DNA of 64,000 nt from Trichormus sp. M33_DOE_039 (GCA_015296085.1 DVDT01000082.1:97156-161155); one strand, 5' to 3'. Counted from the stretch's first letter, positions 1 to 11,396 are shown. Notes: generated by a model not told the origin, from the letters alone. Made by a program: numbers and translations.

Positions 1-23
1 AGAATACTACTAAATCCGCAAAA

Positions 24-1082
24 ATGAAGTTTAGTCAAATCGTAACCCAACTCGGTGACATTGCCACATCGCATAGCTTGATAGCCAATCCTGAGCATGA
101 CCCAGAAATTACGGGTGCAGCAGCAATTGATGAGGCTACAAGCGGTACTATCAGCTACGTGGAAGGAGCAAAGTTTGTATCGTTAATTAGTAAAACTAAT
201 GCTAGTGCTTTAATTGTGCCAGATGATCCAAACATACAAGCACAAGCGCAAGCGCAAGGCATAGTTTGGGTAGCGACAAAACAACCACGATTATCGTTTG
301 CGAAAGCGATCGCTATCTTCTATAAACCATACACCCCCAAACCAGCCATCCATCCCACGGCAGTCATTCATCCCACAGCCAAAATCGGTCAGGATGTCTA
401 CATCGGCCCCCATGCGGTAATTCAGGAAGGAGTAGAAATCGGCAATGGTGTGATTATTCATCCCAATGTCGTGATTTACCCCGATGTCAAAATAGGCGAT
501 CGCACCATCTTACACGCTAACTGCACCATTGAAGAACGCAGCCAAATCGGCGCAGATTGCATCATTCATAGCGGTGCTGTCATTGGTGGCGAAGGTTTTG
601 GATTTGTCCCCACCCGCACTGGTTGGTTCAAAATGGAACAATCCGGCTATGTAGTTTTAGAAGACCGTGTGGATATCGGCTGCAACAGTACAATTGACCG
701 TCCATCCGTGGGAGAAACCAGAATTGGCAGCGATACCAAAATTGATAACTTAGTGCAGATTGGTCATGGTTGCCAAGTTGGTAAAGGTTGTGCGATTGCT
801 GCCCAAACAGGCTTGGCTGGAGGCGTAACATTAGGCAACCGCGTGATTCTAGCAGGACAAGTCGGAATTGCTAATCAAGCCAAACTGGGAGACGGTGCAA
901 CCGTCTCTGCTCAAAGTGGCATTTTGCATGATGTTCAGCCAGGAGATATTGTTTCCGGTACTCCTGCTGTACCCCATAAGATATATCTGAAAGTCGCTGG
1001 TATATACAAGCACTTTCCAGAAATGTACCAATTTTTTAGACAACTGCAACGTCAGTTTAAGGAAGTAGGGAATGGGGAATAG
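24..1082 (+). CDS. lpxD: UDP-3-O-(acyl)glucosamine N-acyltransferase
   Basis: This enzyme adds the second, N-linked acyl chain to UDP-acylglucosamine in lipid A synthesis, using acyl-ACP in the cytoplasm. The 352-residue protein has an N-terminal uridine-binding-type domain (about 1-100) and a left-handed beta-helix of hexapeptide repeats (about 108-310), seen as recurring IHPTA, IGxxV and IGxxC units. The segment QIGHGCQVG (about 245-253) holds the histidine matching the LpxD catalytic residue. Length fits the family. The start is the first ATG, 23 bases from the window edge, so upstream context is missing. acpP and fabF lie nearby. Nostocales can carry LpxD paralogues, so the exact acyl substrate is not certain. 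Confidence 0.93.
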   Translation: MKFSQIVTQLGDIATSHSLIANPEHDPEITGAAAIDEATSGTISYVEGAKFVSLISKTNASALIVPDDPNIQAQAQAQGIVWVATKQPRLSFAKAIAIFYKPYTPKPAIHPTAVIHPTAKIGQDVYIGPHAVIQEGVEIGNGVIIHPNVVIYPDVKIGDRTILHANCTIEERSQIGADCIIHSGAVIGGEGFGFVPTRTGWFKMEQSGYVVLEDRVDIGCNSTIDRPSVGETRIGSDTKIDNLVQIGHGCQVGKGCAIAAQTGLAGGVTLGNRVILAGQVGIANQAKLGDGATVSAQSGILHDVQPGDIVSGTPAVPHKIYLKVAGIYKHFPEMYQFFRQLQRQFKEVGNGE

Positions 1083-1085
1083 GTC

Positions 1086-1140
1086 AGCAAAGAAGTAAAA
1101 AGTAAAGAGTAAAGAGTTTTTTACCTTTTGCCTTTTTAAT
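1086..1140. repeat. AT-rich inverted repeat downstream of lpxD
   Basis: GTAAAAAGTAAAGAG on one arm faces TTTTTTACCTTTTGCC on the other. The same GTAAAAAG/CTTTTTAC hairpin type recurs after the devC-like gene (32291-32326) and after the bilin lyase gene (51562-51620). It may act as a bidirectional terminator between lpxD and the convergent HdrB-like gene. Confidence 0.5.
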
Positions 1141-1165
1141 GACTCATGCCCCATGCTCAATTTAT

Positions 1166-2071
1166 TCAAAATCCCAATTTTTCTAACACTGATTTGGTAG
1201 AAACAATATGCCGTTCTAAACCTAGTTCTTTGGGACTAACTCCTAACGCTAAGGCAATTAATTGGGGTAAATGTAAGACTGGCAAACCTAATTTTTTGCC
1301 AATTACTTTTTCTACCTCTGGTTGACGAGAATCTAAATTGAGATGACACAGAGGACAAGGAGTAACTAAACAATCAGCACCAGCGGCCAAGGCTTCTTGA
1401 ATGTGCATCCCAGCCATCTGAAAGGATTGGGTAGTTGCATAACTAGAAAGAGGCCAGCCACAACATTGTGTACGACCACGATAATAAATAGGTGTTGCAC
1501 CCACAGCCCGAAACACATTTTCCATCGCTTCTGGATGGTATGGGTCTTCGTCAGGTACAGACTTTTGCGCGCGGAGGAGATAACAACCGTAAAAAGCTGC
1601 ACATTTTAACCCAGATAATTTACGGGTGACGCGTTGGGTGATTTTTTCTAAGCCATAATCTTTAATAAGTGCATAGAGCAGATGTTTAACTTCTGTACTT
1701 CCGCGATAAGGCAGACAACCTTCCTTGTGTAACAAGCCATTCACCTGTTCAACATAAGCCGGATTACTGCTGTGAAATTCTTGCAAGCGTTCATTAACGC
1801 GACCAATCACACCTTGACAGGTACTGCAATGAGTCAGTAAAGGTAAATTTAATGCTTCTGCTAAAGCAATATTTCTGGCATTAACTGTGTCTTCTAAAAG
1901 TTGAGAATCTTCTTTAAATGTGCCTGAACCACAACAAGCAGCTTTTTTTAATTCGATCAGTTCAATTCCCAAGGCTTGTGTGAGGGCTTGAGTTGACTGA
2001 TACAGTTCTCCGCAAGCACCTTGAGCTACACAACCAGGGAAGTAAGCATATTTTAGTGTCTGAGATAGCAT
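1166..2071 (-). CDS. HdrB-like (CCG-domain) heterodisulfide reductase subunit B family protein
   Basis: The protein has two cysteine-rich CCG domains of the type in heterodisulfide reductase subunit B and SdhE-type succinate dehydrogenase subunits: YFPGCVAQGACGE near the N-terminus with CCGSGTF after it, and a second set with YGCYLL, QCCGWPL and CPLCHLNL. In characterised relatives these cysteines bind unusual Fe-S clusters and carry electrons to thiols or quinones. No HdrA or HdrC partner is adjacent, so partner and substrate are unknown. I start at the ATG giving MLSQTLKYAYFPG, because homology begins there; an upstream in-frame ATG would add 17 residues without family character. It is divergent from acpP across about 350 bp. 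Confidence 0.82.
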   Translation of the reverse strand: MLSQTLKYAYFPGCVAQGACGELYQSTQALTQALGIELIELKKAACCGSGTFKEDSQLLEDTVNARNIALAEALNLPLLTHCSTCQGVIGRVNERLQEFHSSNPAYVEQVNGLLHKEGCLPYRGSTEVKHLLYALIKDYGLEKITQRVTRKLSGLKCAAFYGCYLLRAQKSVPDEDPYHPEAMENVFRAVGATPIYYRGRTQCCGWPLSSYATTQSFQMAGMHIQEALAAGADCLVTPCPLCHLNLDSRQPEVEKVIGKKLGLPVLHLPQLIALALGVSPKELGLERHIVSTKSVLEKLGF

Positions 2072-2417
2072 AAAAATAAGATTAGTTGAGGGCAACTGCC
2101 CCGATGATAACTGTTTTATCATTCCTCATCAGAGATACTGAGGAGGGAATGTATTTTTTTTGGACATTCATCCAAAAATTTAGTAAAAATTGGTAACAAG
2201 CAGCATTGAAAATTTTTCTGAGTTGGGAGTTGTAGTAGCGTCGCGGGACGTGAGCAGCTTATTGAGTGGGGAATCTCACTCGTTATTGACATCTTCTCTA
2301 TTCCTATTTTGGACAGGGACGTATACGGGCGATCGCGCTTTCCGATAAGATGTATATGCTCAAAACCATGTCTTCCATAAAGAGCAGACTGTAGCAACTG
2401 GTTAAGGAATTTTATCT
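2072..2417. other. Divergent spacer between HdrB-like gene and acpP
   Basis: 346 bp that should hold the promoters of both neighbours. A HIP1-like octamer (GCGATCGC) lies near 2330 and a short run resembling the dispersed GTAGCGTCGCGGGACG repeat near 2236. A minus-strand reading frame crosses it but shows no family features, so I do not call it. No convincing operator was seen. Confidence 0.4.
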
Positions 2418-2672
2418 ATGAGCCAAGCAGACATTTTTGAAAAAGTCAAGAAAATCATCATTGAACAACTGAGTGTTGATGATGAAGACAAAGTTACACC
2501 ATCAGCGAATTTTGCTAATGATTTAGGGGCAGATTCCTTAGATACAGTGGAATTGGTTATGGCTTTGGAAGAAGAATTCGATATCGAAATTCCCGATGAA
2601 GCCGCTGAAAAAATTACAACCGTTCAAGAAGCAGTGGACTATATCAACAGCAAAGTTGCCGCATCTGCTTAA
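2418..2672 (+). CDS. acpP: Acyl carrier protein
   Basis: Small acidic protein (84 aa) that carries growing acyl chains as thioesters in fatty-acid and lipid A synthesis. The phosphopantetheine attachment motif [12 protein letters not shown] is clear, with the modified serine at residue 40. Length and acidity fit the family. It lies 165 bp upstream of fabF on the same strand, the usual cyanobacterial acpP-fabF order, but the spacer holds an inverted heptamer repeat that could reduce read-through. The start is the ATG following a TTAAGGAA stretch. Confidence 0.97.
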   Translation: MSQADIFEKVKKIIIEQLSVDDEDKVTPSANFANDLGADSLDTVELVMALEEEFDIEIPDEAAEKITTVQEAVDYINSKVAASA

Positions 2673-2679
2673 AGAGGAG

Positions 2680-2803
2680 TGGGGACTGGGGATTGGGGAC
2701 TGGGGATTGGAGACTGGGGAAGTAGGGGATTGGGTAAATTTTTCCCCTGTTCTCTGAATACCTACCTCTTCCTAGTCCCCAGCCCCTAGTCCCTAGTCCC
2801 TAA
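2680..2803. repeat. Inverted array of GGGGACT/GGGGATT heptamers between acpP and fabF
   Basis: Left side: alternating GGGGACT and GGGGATT heptamers (2680-2720). Right side: the complementary CCTAGTCCCC/AGTCCCT units (2771-2802). Together they can fold as a long imperfect stem inside the acpP-fabF transcript. Heptamer short tandem repeats of this kind are a known trait of heterocystous cyanobacteria. Confidence 0.75.
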
Positions 2804-2837
2804 TTTTTGCAACTTTCTCGCCATCTTTTACTGAGTC

Positions 2838-4088
2838 ATGACAGATTATAATCGTAAACGCGTTGTTGTCACGGGTGTTGGCGCGATTACACCTATTGGT
2901 AACACACCTGCTGAATATTGGGAAGGATTGTTAAGCGGACGCAATGGCATTGACTATATCACGGCATTTGATGCCTCCAGTCATGATTGCCGCATTGCAG
3001 GTGAGGTAAAAAATTTCGATCCTCATGAATACATGGATCGAAAAGAAGCCAAGCGGATGGATCGATTTTCCCAATTCGGAGTTGCAGCCGCCAAACAAGC
3101 AGTTGCAGATGCCAAGTTAGTTATTAATGAACTCAACGCCGAACAGGTAGGAGTTATTATTGGTTCTGGTGTAGGTGGCATCAAGGTCATGGAAGACCAA
3201 CAAACCATCTATCTGAATCGGGGGCCAGATCGCTGTAGTCCATTCATGATTCCCATGATGATCGCTAACATGGCGGCAGGACTGACAGCGATTCACACTG
3301 GTGCAAAAGGGCCAAATAACTGTACTGTAACTGCTTGTGCTGCTGGTTCTAACGCCGTAGGGGACGCGTTTCGCATCATTCAAGGCGGTTATGCCCAGGC
3401 GATGATTTGCGGTGGCTGTGAAGCGGCGATTACCCCCTTATCTGTGGCTGGTTTCGCAGCAGCGCGTGCGCTTTCCACACGCAATGATGACCCCACTCAT
3501 GCTTGCCGTCCCTTTGATCGCGATCGCGATGGATTTGTCATGGGTGAAGGTGCAGGAATTCTCATTCTGGAAGAGTTGCAACACGCCCTCAGCCGTGGCG
3601 CACACATTTATGCCGAAATCGTTGGTTATGGTATGACCTGTGATGCTTACCATATCACTTCCCCAGTCCCTGGAGGGGAAGGCGCAACCAGAGCCATCCG
3701 CTTGGCATTGAAAGACGCAGGTATCAACCCAGAGCAAGTCAGCTATATCAATGCCCACGGTACTAGCACCCCGGCAAATGATTCCACCGAAACCGCCGCG
3801 ATTAAGAAAGCTTTGGGCGATCATGCTTACAAAATCGCGGTCAGCTCCACCAAATCAATGACAGGACATCTGTTAGGTGGTTCTGGGGGAATTGAAGCTG
3901 TCGCCACAGTACTGGCGATCGCTAACGATCAAGTTCCACCCACAATCAATATTGAAAACCTTGACCCAGAGTGTGATTTAGATTACGTACCTAACACTAG
4001 TCGCGCCCAAAAAGTTGAAGTAGCCTTATCTAATTCCTTTGGATTTGGTGGTCATAATGTCACTCTCGCCTTTAGAAAGTACGTCTAG
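2838..4088 (+). CDS. fabF: 3-oxoacyl-[acyl-carrier-protein] synthase II
   Basis: Condenses malonyl-ACP with acyl-ACP in fatty-acid elongation. The 416-aa protein has the thiolase-fold Cys-His-His triad: the nucleophilic cysteine in [11 protein letters not shown] (about 165), the first histidine in [12 protein letters not shown] (about 306) and the second in [13 protein letters not shown] (about 342). The C-terminal NSFGFGGHN is typical. FabF also affects unsaturated chain length at low temperature in many bacteria. It follows acpP on the same strand; the next gene (tkt) is 665 bp away and so probably separately transcribed. Confidence 0.97.
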   Translation: MTDYNRKRVVVTGVGAITPIGNTPAEYWEGLLSGRNGIDYITAFDASSHDCRIAGEVKNFDPHEYMDRKEAKRMDRFSQFGVAAAKQAVADAKLVINELNAEQVGVIIGSGVGGIKVMEDQQTIYLNRGPDRCSPFMIPMMIANMAAGLTAIHTGAKGPNNCTVTACAAGSNAVGDAFRIIQGGYAQAMICGGCEAAITPLSVAGFAAARALSTRNDDPTHACRPFDRDRDGFVMGEGAGILILEELQHALSRGAHIYAEIVGYGMTCDAYHITSPVPGGEGATRAIRLALKDAGINPEQVSYINAHGTSTPANDSTETAAIKKALGDHAYKIAVSSTKSMTGHLLGGSGGIEAVATVLAIANDQVPPTINIENLDPECDLDYVPNTSRAQKVEVALSNSFGFGGHNVTLAFRKYV

Positions 4089-4228
4089 TAGGGAGCAGAA
4101 GCTGTGAGATCGGCAGGGGTGACCAACAAGGGAGTGCAGAGGAAGCATAACTTCCTACTCACTCACTACTCAGCACAAGGCTCACGCCCCGCTACGTTAA
4201 CAGCACTTACTACTCAACACTCACAATA

Positions 4229-4390
4229 GAATTCAGAATTCAGAATTCGGGGAACAGAATAGTTCACAAATTAGGAGATAATTTGAGTAATCAACCTGCT
4301 CATAATCCCAAATCTGAATGAAGAATCCAGAATTGAGGAATATTGAATTTTTCTATTCTGCATCCTGACTCCTGAGTTCTGAATTCTTTC
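4229..4390. repeat. GAATTCA-type tandem and inverted repeats
   Basis: AGAATTCAGAATTCAGAATTC at 4229-4250 (three copies of a GAATTCA heptamer) is answered about 120 bp later by CCTGAGTTCTGAATTC (4370-4388), giving a long imperfect inverted repeat. Similar GAATTCAGAATTC heptamers are common in Nostocales spacers. Confidence 0.65.
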
Positions 4391-4658
4391 CTTTAACTTT
4401 CCAGTTCTTCATTCTCACCGAAAAGCTGAAATTTTAACCTTTGTCGGCTATCCTGTAATCACAATCAGAACAGTATAGTTAGTGTCATTCCTCCATTAGC
4501 CAAGGGTTCAACTTGACCTCATTTTTGGCTTGATTAATTACCAAAAACTCAGGAGATCCCGCTTGTCCAGGCACAATCGGGAATGGGATGATGATACCGC
4601 AGGGGAAACTGAATCAGTTAACAGTTAACAGACAACAGTTTTCAAGATGAAATGTACT

Positions 4659-4690
4659 ACTGATAACTGATAATTGATAACTGATAACTA
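4659..4690. repeat. ACTGATA heptamer tandem repeat upstream of tkt
   Basis: Four to five near-identical ACTGATA/ATTGATA units in tandem, about 65 bp before the transketolase start. This is a short tandemly repeated repetitive sequence of the cyanobacterial heptamer class. Confidence 0.75.
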
Positions 4691-4753
4691 TTAACAACCA
4701 CCCCGGTAAGACTAGCTCCAAGAGTGCTAACCCGTCGTTAAAAATAAGAGATT

Positions 4754-6766
4754 ATGGCTGTTGCAACCCAATCCCTCGAAGAACTTTGTATTAACTCAAT
4801 CCGTTTCTTGGCAGTAGATGCCATTGAAAAGGCAAAATCGGGACACCCAGGACTGCCGATGGGCGCAGCTCCGATGGCTTTCGTACTCTGGGATCGCTTT
4901 ATGCGGTACAATCCCAAAAACCCCAAGTGGTTCAACCGCGATCGCTTTATTTTGTCTGCCGGTCATGGCTCAATGTTGCAGTATGCCCTGCTCTATCTGA
5001 CAGGCTATGACAGTGTATCCATTGAAGATATCAAGCAATTCCGCCAGTGGGAATCCAAAACCCCCGGACACCCTGAAAACTTCATGACCGCAGGTGTAGA
5101 AGTTACCACAGGCCCTCTAGGTCAAGGTATTGCCAACGGTGTGGGTTTAGCCATAGCCGAAGCTCACCTCGCAGCAAAATTCAACAAGCCCGATGCCAAA
5201 ATTGTTGACCATTACACCTATGTAATTTTAGGTGATGGTTGTAACATGGAAGGCGTTTCTGGTGAAGCTGCTTCCCTCGCTGGACACTTGGGATTAGGTA
5301 AACTGATCGCTCTGTACGACGACAACCACATCTCTATCGATGGTTCTACAGATGTTGCTTTTACTGAAGATGTTTCTAAGCGGTTTGAAGCTTACGGTTG
5401 GCACGTCCTCCACGTTAAAGACGGTAACACCGATTTAACAGCCATTGCTAAAGCGATCGAAGAAGCGAAAGCTGTTACCGATAAGCCCACCATGATTAAG
5501 GTGACAACTACCATCGGTTATGGTTCTCCCAATAAAGCTAATACTGCTGGTATTCACGGTGCAGCTTTGGGTGGAGACGAAGTAGCATTGACCCGCCAAA
5601 ATTTGGGTTGGGAACACGAACCATTTGTGATTCCTCAAGATGTCCTCGACCATACCCGCAAAGCTGTAGAACGCGGTGCAGGCTACGAAACCGAATGGAA
5701 CAAAACCTTCGCTGATTACAAAGCTAAGTATCCTCAAGAAGCGGCTGCATTTGAGCGTTATCTGAGTGGCAAACTAGCTGACGGTTGGGATCAGGTACTA
5801 CCCACCTATACCCCCGAAGATAAAGGCGTTCCCACCCGGAAGCACTCAGAAACCTGCCTCAACAAGTTGGCTGCGGTTGTACCTGAACTGATTGGTGGTT
5901 CGGCTGACTTAACCCACTCCAACTTGACCGAAATCAAGGGTAAAGGCGACTTCCAAAAAGGACAATACCAAAACCCCAACATCCACTTTGGTGTGCGGGA
6001 ACACGCAATGGGCGCAATCTGCAATGGTATTGCGTTGCATGGTTCAGGGTTAATTCCCTACGGTGCTACCTTCCTGATTTTTACCGACTATATGCGGGCT
6101 GCCATCCGCTTATCCGCATTGTCTCAAGCTGGTGCGATTTGGGTAATGACCCACGACTCCATCGGTCAAGGTGAAGACGGCCCTACCCACCAACCAATCG
6201 AAACTCTAGCTTCTCTCCGCGCTATTCCTAACTTGACAGTAATTCGTCCCGCCGATGGTAACGAAACATCTGGTGCTTACAAAGTAGCGATCGAAAGAGC
6301 AAAACAAAATGATCCTACTTTGTTGGCGTTCACTCGTCAAAACGTTCCCAACTTGGCAGGTACATCCATTGAGGGTGTAGCTAAGGGTGGATACACAGTA
6401 GTAGATTCTCAAGGTACACCAGATTTAATCTTGATTGGTACTGGTTCAGAGTTGAGTCTCTGTGTAACTGCGGCTGAGAAACTCACCGCCGAAGGTAAGA
6501 AAGTTCGTGTAGTTTCTTTACCCGCTTGGGATCTGTTTGAAGCACAAGATGCAGCTTACAAAGAGTCTGTTTTGCCTAAAGCTGTTACCAAGCGTATAGC
6601 TGTAGAAGCTGCTAGTAGCTTTGGTTGGCACAAGTATATTGGCACTGAAGGTGATACCGTTACTATTGATCGTTTCGGAGCTTCTGCTCCTGGCGGCGTT
6701 TGCTTGGAGAAATTTGGCTTTAGTGTTGATAATGTGTTAGCTACAGCTAAAAAATTGTTGGGTTAA
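4754..6766 (+). CDS. tkt: Transketolase
   Basis: Thiamine-diphosphate enzyme that moves two-carbon units between sugar phosphates in the Calvin cycle and pentose phosphate pathway. The 670-aa protein shows the TPP/Mg site [18 protein letters not shown] (about 159-176), the pyrimidine-domain glutamate in [15 protein letters not shown] (about 417) and the phosphate-binding stretch TGSELSL in the C-terminal domain. Length is normal. It stands alone on this strand: a repeat-rich 665-bp spacer precedes it and an intrinsic terminator follows within 60 bp, so it is most likely monocistronic. Confidence 0.97.
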   Translation: MAVATQSLEELCINSIRFLAVDAIEKAKSGHPGLPMGAAPMAFVLWDRFMRYNPKNPKWFNRDRFILSAGHGSMLQYALLYLTGYDSVSIEDIKQFRQWESKTPGHPENFMTAGVEVTTGPLGQGIANGVGLAIAEAHLAAKFNKPDAKIVDHYTYVILGDGCNMEGVSGEAASLAGHLGLGKLIALYDDNHISIDGSTDVAFTEDVSKRFEAYGWHVLHVKDGNTDLTAIAKAIEEAKAVTDKPTMIKVTTTIGYGSPNKANTAGIHGAALGGDEVALTRQNLGWEHEPFVIPQDVLDHTRKAVERGAGYETEWNKTFADYKAKYPQEAAAFERYLSGKLADGWDQVLPTYTPEDKGVPTRKHSETCLNKLAAVVPELIGGSADLTHSNLTEIKGKGDFQKGQYQNPNIHFGVREHAMGAICNGIALHGSGLIPYGATFLIFTDYMRAAIRLSALSQAGAIWVMTHDSIGQGEDGPTHQPIETLASLRAIPNLTVIRPADGNETSGAYKVAIERAKQNDPTLLAFTRQNVPNLAGTSIEGVAKGGYTVVDSQGTPDLILIGTGSELSLCVTAAEKLTAEGKKVRVVSLPAWDLFEAQDAAYKESVLPKAVTKRIAVEAASSFGWHKYIGTEGDTVTIDRFGASAPGGVCLEKFGFSVDNVLATAKKLLG

Positions 6767-6795
6767 TCGCAACAGAATATTCTCTTGAGTTTTGG

Positions 6796-6823
6796 GGTGG
6801 GCATAAAATGCCCGCCTTTTTTT
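6796..6823 (+). terminator. Intrinsic terminator of tkt
   Basis: Stem GGTGGGCAT / ATGCCCGCC with loop AAA, followed directly by seven T residues, 30 bp past the tkt stop. Confidence 0.88.
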
Positions 6824-6944
6824 GGTCGCGAAGTGACGCAAAGGTAAGGCAGGGAGGATTTATAACAATTCAATCACCTAAACTCTTATTCTCTGTGCCT
6901 CTGCATCTGGAGCGTGGTTATATGGGTATTTATAGGTGGGTGCG

Positions 6945-7085
6945 ATGGAATTTTGGGCTGATTTAGCTCGTGATCTTATGCGTTTAAAGCCCAATAAATT
7001 ACCCTATTTTCAGAAGAAGTCTACGTGCTATGTCCCTTATCCAGCCAGCTTTGTGGCTGATTTGCCACCCCTTCAGCGAGGATAA
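6945..7085 (+). CDS. Possible small protein, 46 aa, unknown
   Basis: A 46-codon reading frame starting MEFWADLARDLMRLKPNK and ending PPLQRG. It has a plausible ribosome site (AGGTGGG about 7-8 bases before the ATG) and sits between the tkt terminator and the ahcY terminator, so it would be an independent unit. No known family or membrane segment recognised. The evidence is only start context, position and residue make-up, so it could be chance. Confidence 0.3.
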   Translation: MEFWADLARDLMRLKPNKLPYFQKKSTCYVPYPASFVADLPPLQRG

Positions 7086-7130
7086 TTGAGAGTATTCTTC
7101 TATTGACCTTGATGATTCCATAATCAATAC

Positions 7131-7160
7131 AAAAAAAGAGATAAGCCCTCAAGCTTATCC
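7131..7160 (-). terminator. Intrinsic terminator of ahcY
   Basis: Read on the minus strand: GATAAGC, loop TTGAGG, GCTTATC, then CTCTTTTTTT. It lies about 25 bp past the ahcY stop. Confidence 0.85.
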
Positions 7161-7183
7161 CCAAAAAATCAACTAATCAATGA

Positions 7184-8854
<1,671 letters not shown>

Positions 8855-10495
8855 GTGCGCGTTCAATTTTTGGCGATCGCAGGTGCAATGGTTGTTACTG
8901 TTGCATCTGTACCAAAAGCTACAGCCCAGATCCCTCTTTTACCTCAACTGCCAGTTTCTAGCAGTCCGAGTAATGAGAATAGTGAAACCAATGTTGCCGA
9001 CTGGGTATATTTGGATGGTCGTCGATTGTTCCAAATAGCAGTTTCCAAGAGTAATTTTTCTCAGCGTTCCCAGGATATTCAGCAAAATTTAGCGAAAATT
9101 AGTCAAACATTCTTTCAATCAGCTGACCAACAAGTGAAGGTAGCTACCAGAACCATCAATGGGCTACCAGTCATCGAAGTTAACGGTCAATATCTGATGA
9201 CTGTCACTACCGCAGATGCTGAACTACAACAGTTAGATCCATCAACATTAGCAAATCAAATCGCTGAAGACTTAAAAACAGGCTTAGAACAAGCTAAACA
9301 AGAACGACAACCCCAATTTCTCATCAACCAAGGAAAGATTGCTGCGGGTCTTGGACTAGCAATAATTGTAGCTAGTTGGGGTGTGTATAGTTGGCAGCAA
9401 CGTGCTAAAAAACATCGAGTCAGTACAGTCCCGCGAACTTCCCGCGACACTCAAAATATCACAACTCAACTCAATCAACAGCAGCATCAGCATTTACAAG
9501 AAGTTCAAAAACGCCTGTTTCAAATCACCCAAGCAGGAATTTGGGGAGGTGGCGGTTTTGTGATGTTGGGGTTGTTTCCCTATACACGCATACTGCAATT
9601 AGGGATTGTCACAGCTGCTCAAATTCCTCTGAAATTGGGTGTCGTGTTACTTGGAACTTATGTAGTGACCCGTTTAAGTTATGCGCTGATTGACCGTTTC
9701 ACCACCGCGTTGATTAGCAGCGGTGCTTTACTCAACTCAGAGACTTCTGAACGTCTGCAATTGCGAGTCTCAACATTTTCTGGGGTGACTAAAAGTATTG
9801 TCACCATTATCTGGGTAGGATTTGGCATCTTAGCAGCACTCATTTTGTTTGGGATAGATATCGTTCCCTTGCTAGCCGGTGCAGGTTTAGTAGGTGTGGC
9901 TGTGTCCTTGGCTTCCCAAAACCTGATTAAAGATGCAATTAACGGCTTTTTGATCATCATCGAAGACCAGTATGCTTTAGGTGATGTGATTGCTGTTGGT
10001 GATGTTGGTGGCTTAGTTGAAAATCTCAATCTGCGGATGACTCAAGTACGCGATTCGGAAGGACGCTTAATCACCATTCCCAACAGCGAAATTAAAGTAG
10101 TGGCTAATCTCTCTAGCCGTTGGTCACGAGCCGATTTAACTATTCCAGTAGACTATCAAACTGACATTGAACAAGCTTTGCAGCTGATTAAAGATGTCGC
10201 TTTGCAAATGAATCAAGACCTGCAATGGAAACGTCAAATTATCGAAACACCTCAAGTTTTGGGTATAGATAATTTTGGCGATCGCGGTTTAATGATTAAA
10301 GTCTGGATCAAAACCCAACCCCTCAAGCAATGGGATGTCGCACGCGAATATCGCCGTCGGCTAAAAATCGCCTTCGACCAAGCCGGAGTTAATATTCCTG
10401 TTCCACAACAAGCCATCTGGGTGAATGATTTACAGTTGCCTAGTTCTCAGGAAGCACAGGTGATAGGCGACAGGAAAGAGAATTTGATCAGTTAG
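8855..10495 (+). CDS. MscS-family mechanosensitive ion channel
   Basis: Membrane channel of the MscS superfamily, expected to release solutes when membrane tension rises. The 546-aa protein has an N-terminal signal-like segment ending near KATAQ, a periplasmic domain, TM helices near 150-175, 229-280 and 312-360, and the MscS pore/beta signature GAGLVGVAVSLASQNLIKDA followed by FLIIIEDQYALGDVI and IPNSEI. It is larger than E. coli MscS because of the extra N-terminal domain. The start is GTG at 8855, chosen for AGGAGG seven bases upstream; no ATG fits as well. It appears to be a single-gene unit. Confidence 0.9.
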   Translation: MRVQFLAIAGAMVVTVASVPKATAQIPLLPQLPVSSSPSNENSETNVADWVYLDGRRLFQIAVSKSNFSQRSQDIQQNLAKISQTFFQSADQQVKVATRTINGLPVIEVNGQYLMTVTTADAELQQLDPSTLANQIAEDLKTGLEQAKQERQPQFLINQGKIAAGLGLAIIVASWGVYSWQQRAKKHRVSTVPRTSRDTQNITTQLNQQQHQHLQEVQKRLFQITQAGIWGGGGFVMLGLFPYTRILQLGIVTAAQIPLKLGVVLLGTYVVTRLSYALIDRFTTALISSGALLNSETSERLQLRVSTFSGVTKSIVTIIWVGFGILAALILFGIDIVPLLAGAGLVGVAVSLASQNLIKDAINGFLIIIEDQYALGDVIAVGDVGGLVENLNLRMTQVRDSEGRLITIPNSEIKVVANLSSRWSRADLTIPVDYQTDIEQALQLIKDVALQMNQDLQWKRQIIETPQVLGIDNFGDRGLMIKVWIKTQPLKQWDVAREYRRRLKIAFDQAGVNIPVPQQAIWVNDLQLPSSQEAQVIGDRKENLIS

Positions 10496-10680
10496 CTATT
10501 CACAAGATCATCTCACAACCAAACAAGACAAAGGAATATACCCTACTCCCTTTTTCAAGTTAACTAAGGATTAATTCTTTGCTTTGCCATTAGTCATGTG
10601 TGTTGACCACAGAAGACTAATGGCTTTTTTCTTTGACCACACTCATAGTAATTCTCATGAAGCTGCACCAAATACAATGA

Positions 10681-10710
10681 TGTAGAGACGTTGCATGCAA
10701 CGTCTCTACA
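10681..10710. repeat. Perfect 30-bp palindrome (GTAGAGACG repeat)
   Basis: TGTAGAGACGTTGCA is followed at once by its exact reverse complement, giving 15-bp arms with no spacer. Related GTAGAGACG / CGTCTCTAC ends appear near 11843-11866 and 53259-53312, so this is one copy of a dispersed palindromic family. It lies between the ends of the MscS and isochorismatase genes and might end transcription. Confidence 0.85.
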
Positions 10711-10746
10711 GTGCAGAATAAAGTGCATCTTCGTTAAGAAACGGTA

Positions 10747-11295
10747 TCAGCTAAGATTATCTATCCATTCAGAAGTACTGAGAATTTTGCTTAAGAAACC
10801 ATCTTGAGCAACTAAAGTGGCTCGATGAAGTTCCTCATCTGTAGCAGCACCCGCATTATTTTGGAAGGTGAGAGTACCTGTAGCATCTGAGAGAAATTCC
10901 ACCGAAAACCCCAGATGAGCAGCTTGTCTGGCTGTAGTGTCACAGCACATTTGAGTCATATATCCCGATATGACGACAGTATCAATCCCTTGCTCTTTTA
11001 ACCATGCCTCTAATTCAGTGCCAGTAAAACTCCCTGGTAATCTTTTATCAATTAATAAATCATAAGAATACTTAGCAACTTCGGGGTGGATTTCCCACTC
11101 TGGAGTTCCCTTTCTAAAAATTGGTGTATCTTCCTGTGGCTGTGTATGTCTGACTACAATCACAGGAATGCTTTTAGACTGAGCCGCATCCATAACTTGC
11201 AAAATCTTGTCTAAACTGCCTGAAGGATAAGTGACAGGCAATTTACCTGTGAAATACTCGTTTTGGACATCAATCACTAATAACGCTCGTTTCAT
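10747..11295 (-). CDS. Isochorismatase-family cysteine hydrolase
   Basis: A cysteine hydrolase of the nicotinamidase/isochorismatase superfamily, about 182 aa. The Asp-Lys-Cys catalytic set is visible: Asp in [15 protein letters not shown], Lys in [14 protein letters not shown], and Cys in [20 protein letters not shown]. The substrate cannot be told from sequence and no pathway partner is adjacent. I start at the ATG at 11295 because AGGAG lies about 10 bases upstream and the family begins there; an upstream in-frame start would add eight residues. The divergent neighbour is a 102-aa gene with a LexA-type box about 85-100 bp away. Confidence 0.88.
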   Translation of the reverse strand: MKRALLVIDVQNEYFTGKLPVTYPSGSLDKILQVMDAAQSKSIPVIVVRHTQPQEDTPIFRKGTPEWEIHPEVAKYSYDLLIDKRLPGSFTGTELEAWLKEQGIDTVVISGYMTQMCCDTTARQAAHLGFSVEFLSDATGTLTFQNNAGAATDEELHRATLVAQDGFLSKILSTSEWIDNLS

Positions 11296-11378
11296 GGTGA
11301 CTAGTCTCCTAGAAAACACCAGAATAGTCTAACTTGCTCTGTCAAAAGATAATTTTTAGCTTGTCTATTCTCGATTTA

Positions 11379-11392
11379 GTACGTATGTACTA
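11379..11392. promoter_or_regulatory. Candidate LexA (SOS) box overlapping a -10 element
   Basis: AGTACGTATGTACT at 11378-11391 matches every position of the consensus published for cyanobacterial LexA, RGTACNNNDGTWCB. It abuts TATAAT at 11391-11396, about 35 bp before the ATG of the 102-aa gene, so a bound repressor would block RNA polymerase. Whether LexA binds here is inference. Confidence 0.6.
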
Positions 11393-11396
11393 TAAT
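11391..11396 (+). promoter_or_regulatory. -10 element (TATAAT) of the 102-aa gene
   Basis: A perfect TATAAT. The -35 region is weak: the best 17-bp-spaced hexamer is TTCTCG at 11368-11373. This would give a leader of about 28 bases. Confidence 0.6.

Larger units (their letters stand above)
4089..4753. other. Long spacer between fabF and tkt, mostly repeats
   Basis: 665 bp without a supportable gene. It holds GAATTCA-type repeats (4229-4400), CAGTTAACAGTTAAC near 4613-4630 and ACTGATA-type heptamers (4659-4690), followed by about 60 bp before the tkt ATG. The tkt promoter must lie here; no clear -35/-10 pair stood out. Confidence 0.6.

Noticed and set aside
849..1169. 106-codon minus-strand frame overlapping the end of lpxD
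   Set aside because: Mostly antisense to lpxD plus repeat-derived residues.
2119..2397. 92-codon minus-strand frame upstream of acpP
   Set aside because: It covers the expected promoter of acpP, has no family features and no ribosome site.
2680..2803. CRISPR array suspicion for heptamer arrays
   Set aside because: Units are seven bases with no spacers and no cas genes; this is the heptamer repeat class.
11378..11391. GTA...TAC palindrome as an NtcA site
   Set aside because: NtcA sites have GTA-N8-TAC; here the spacing is six, whereas the fit to the LexA consensus is complete.
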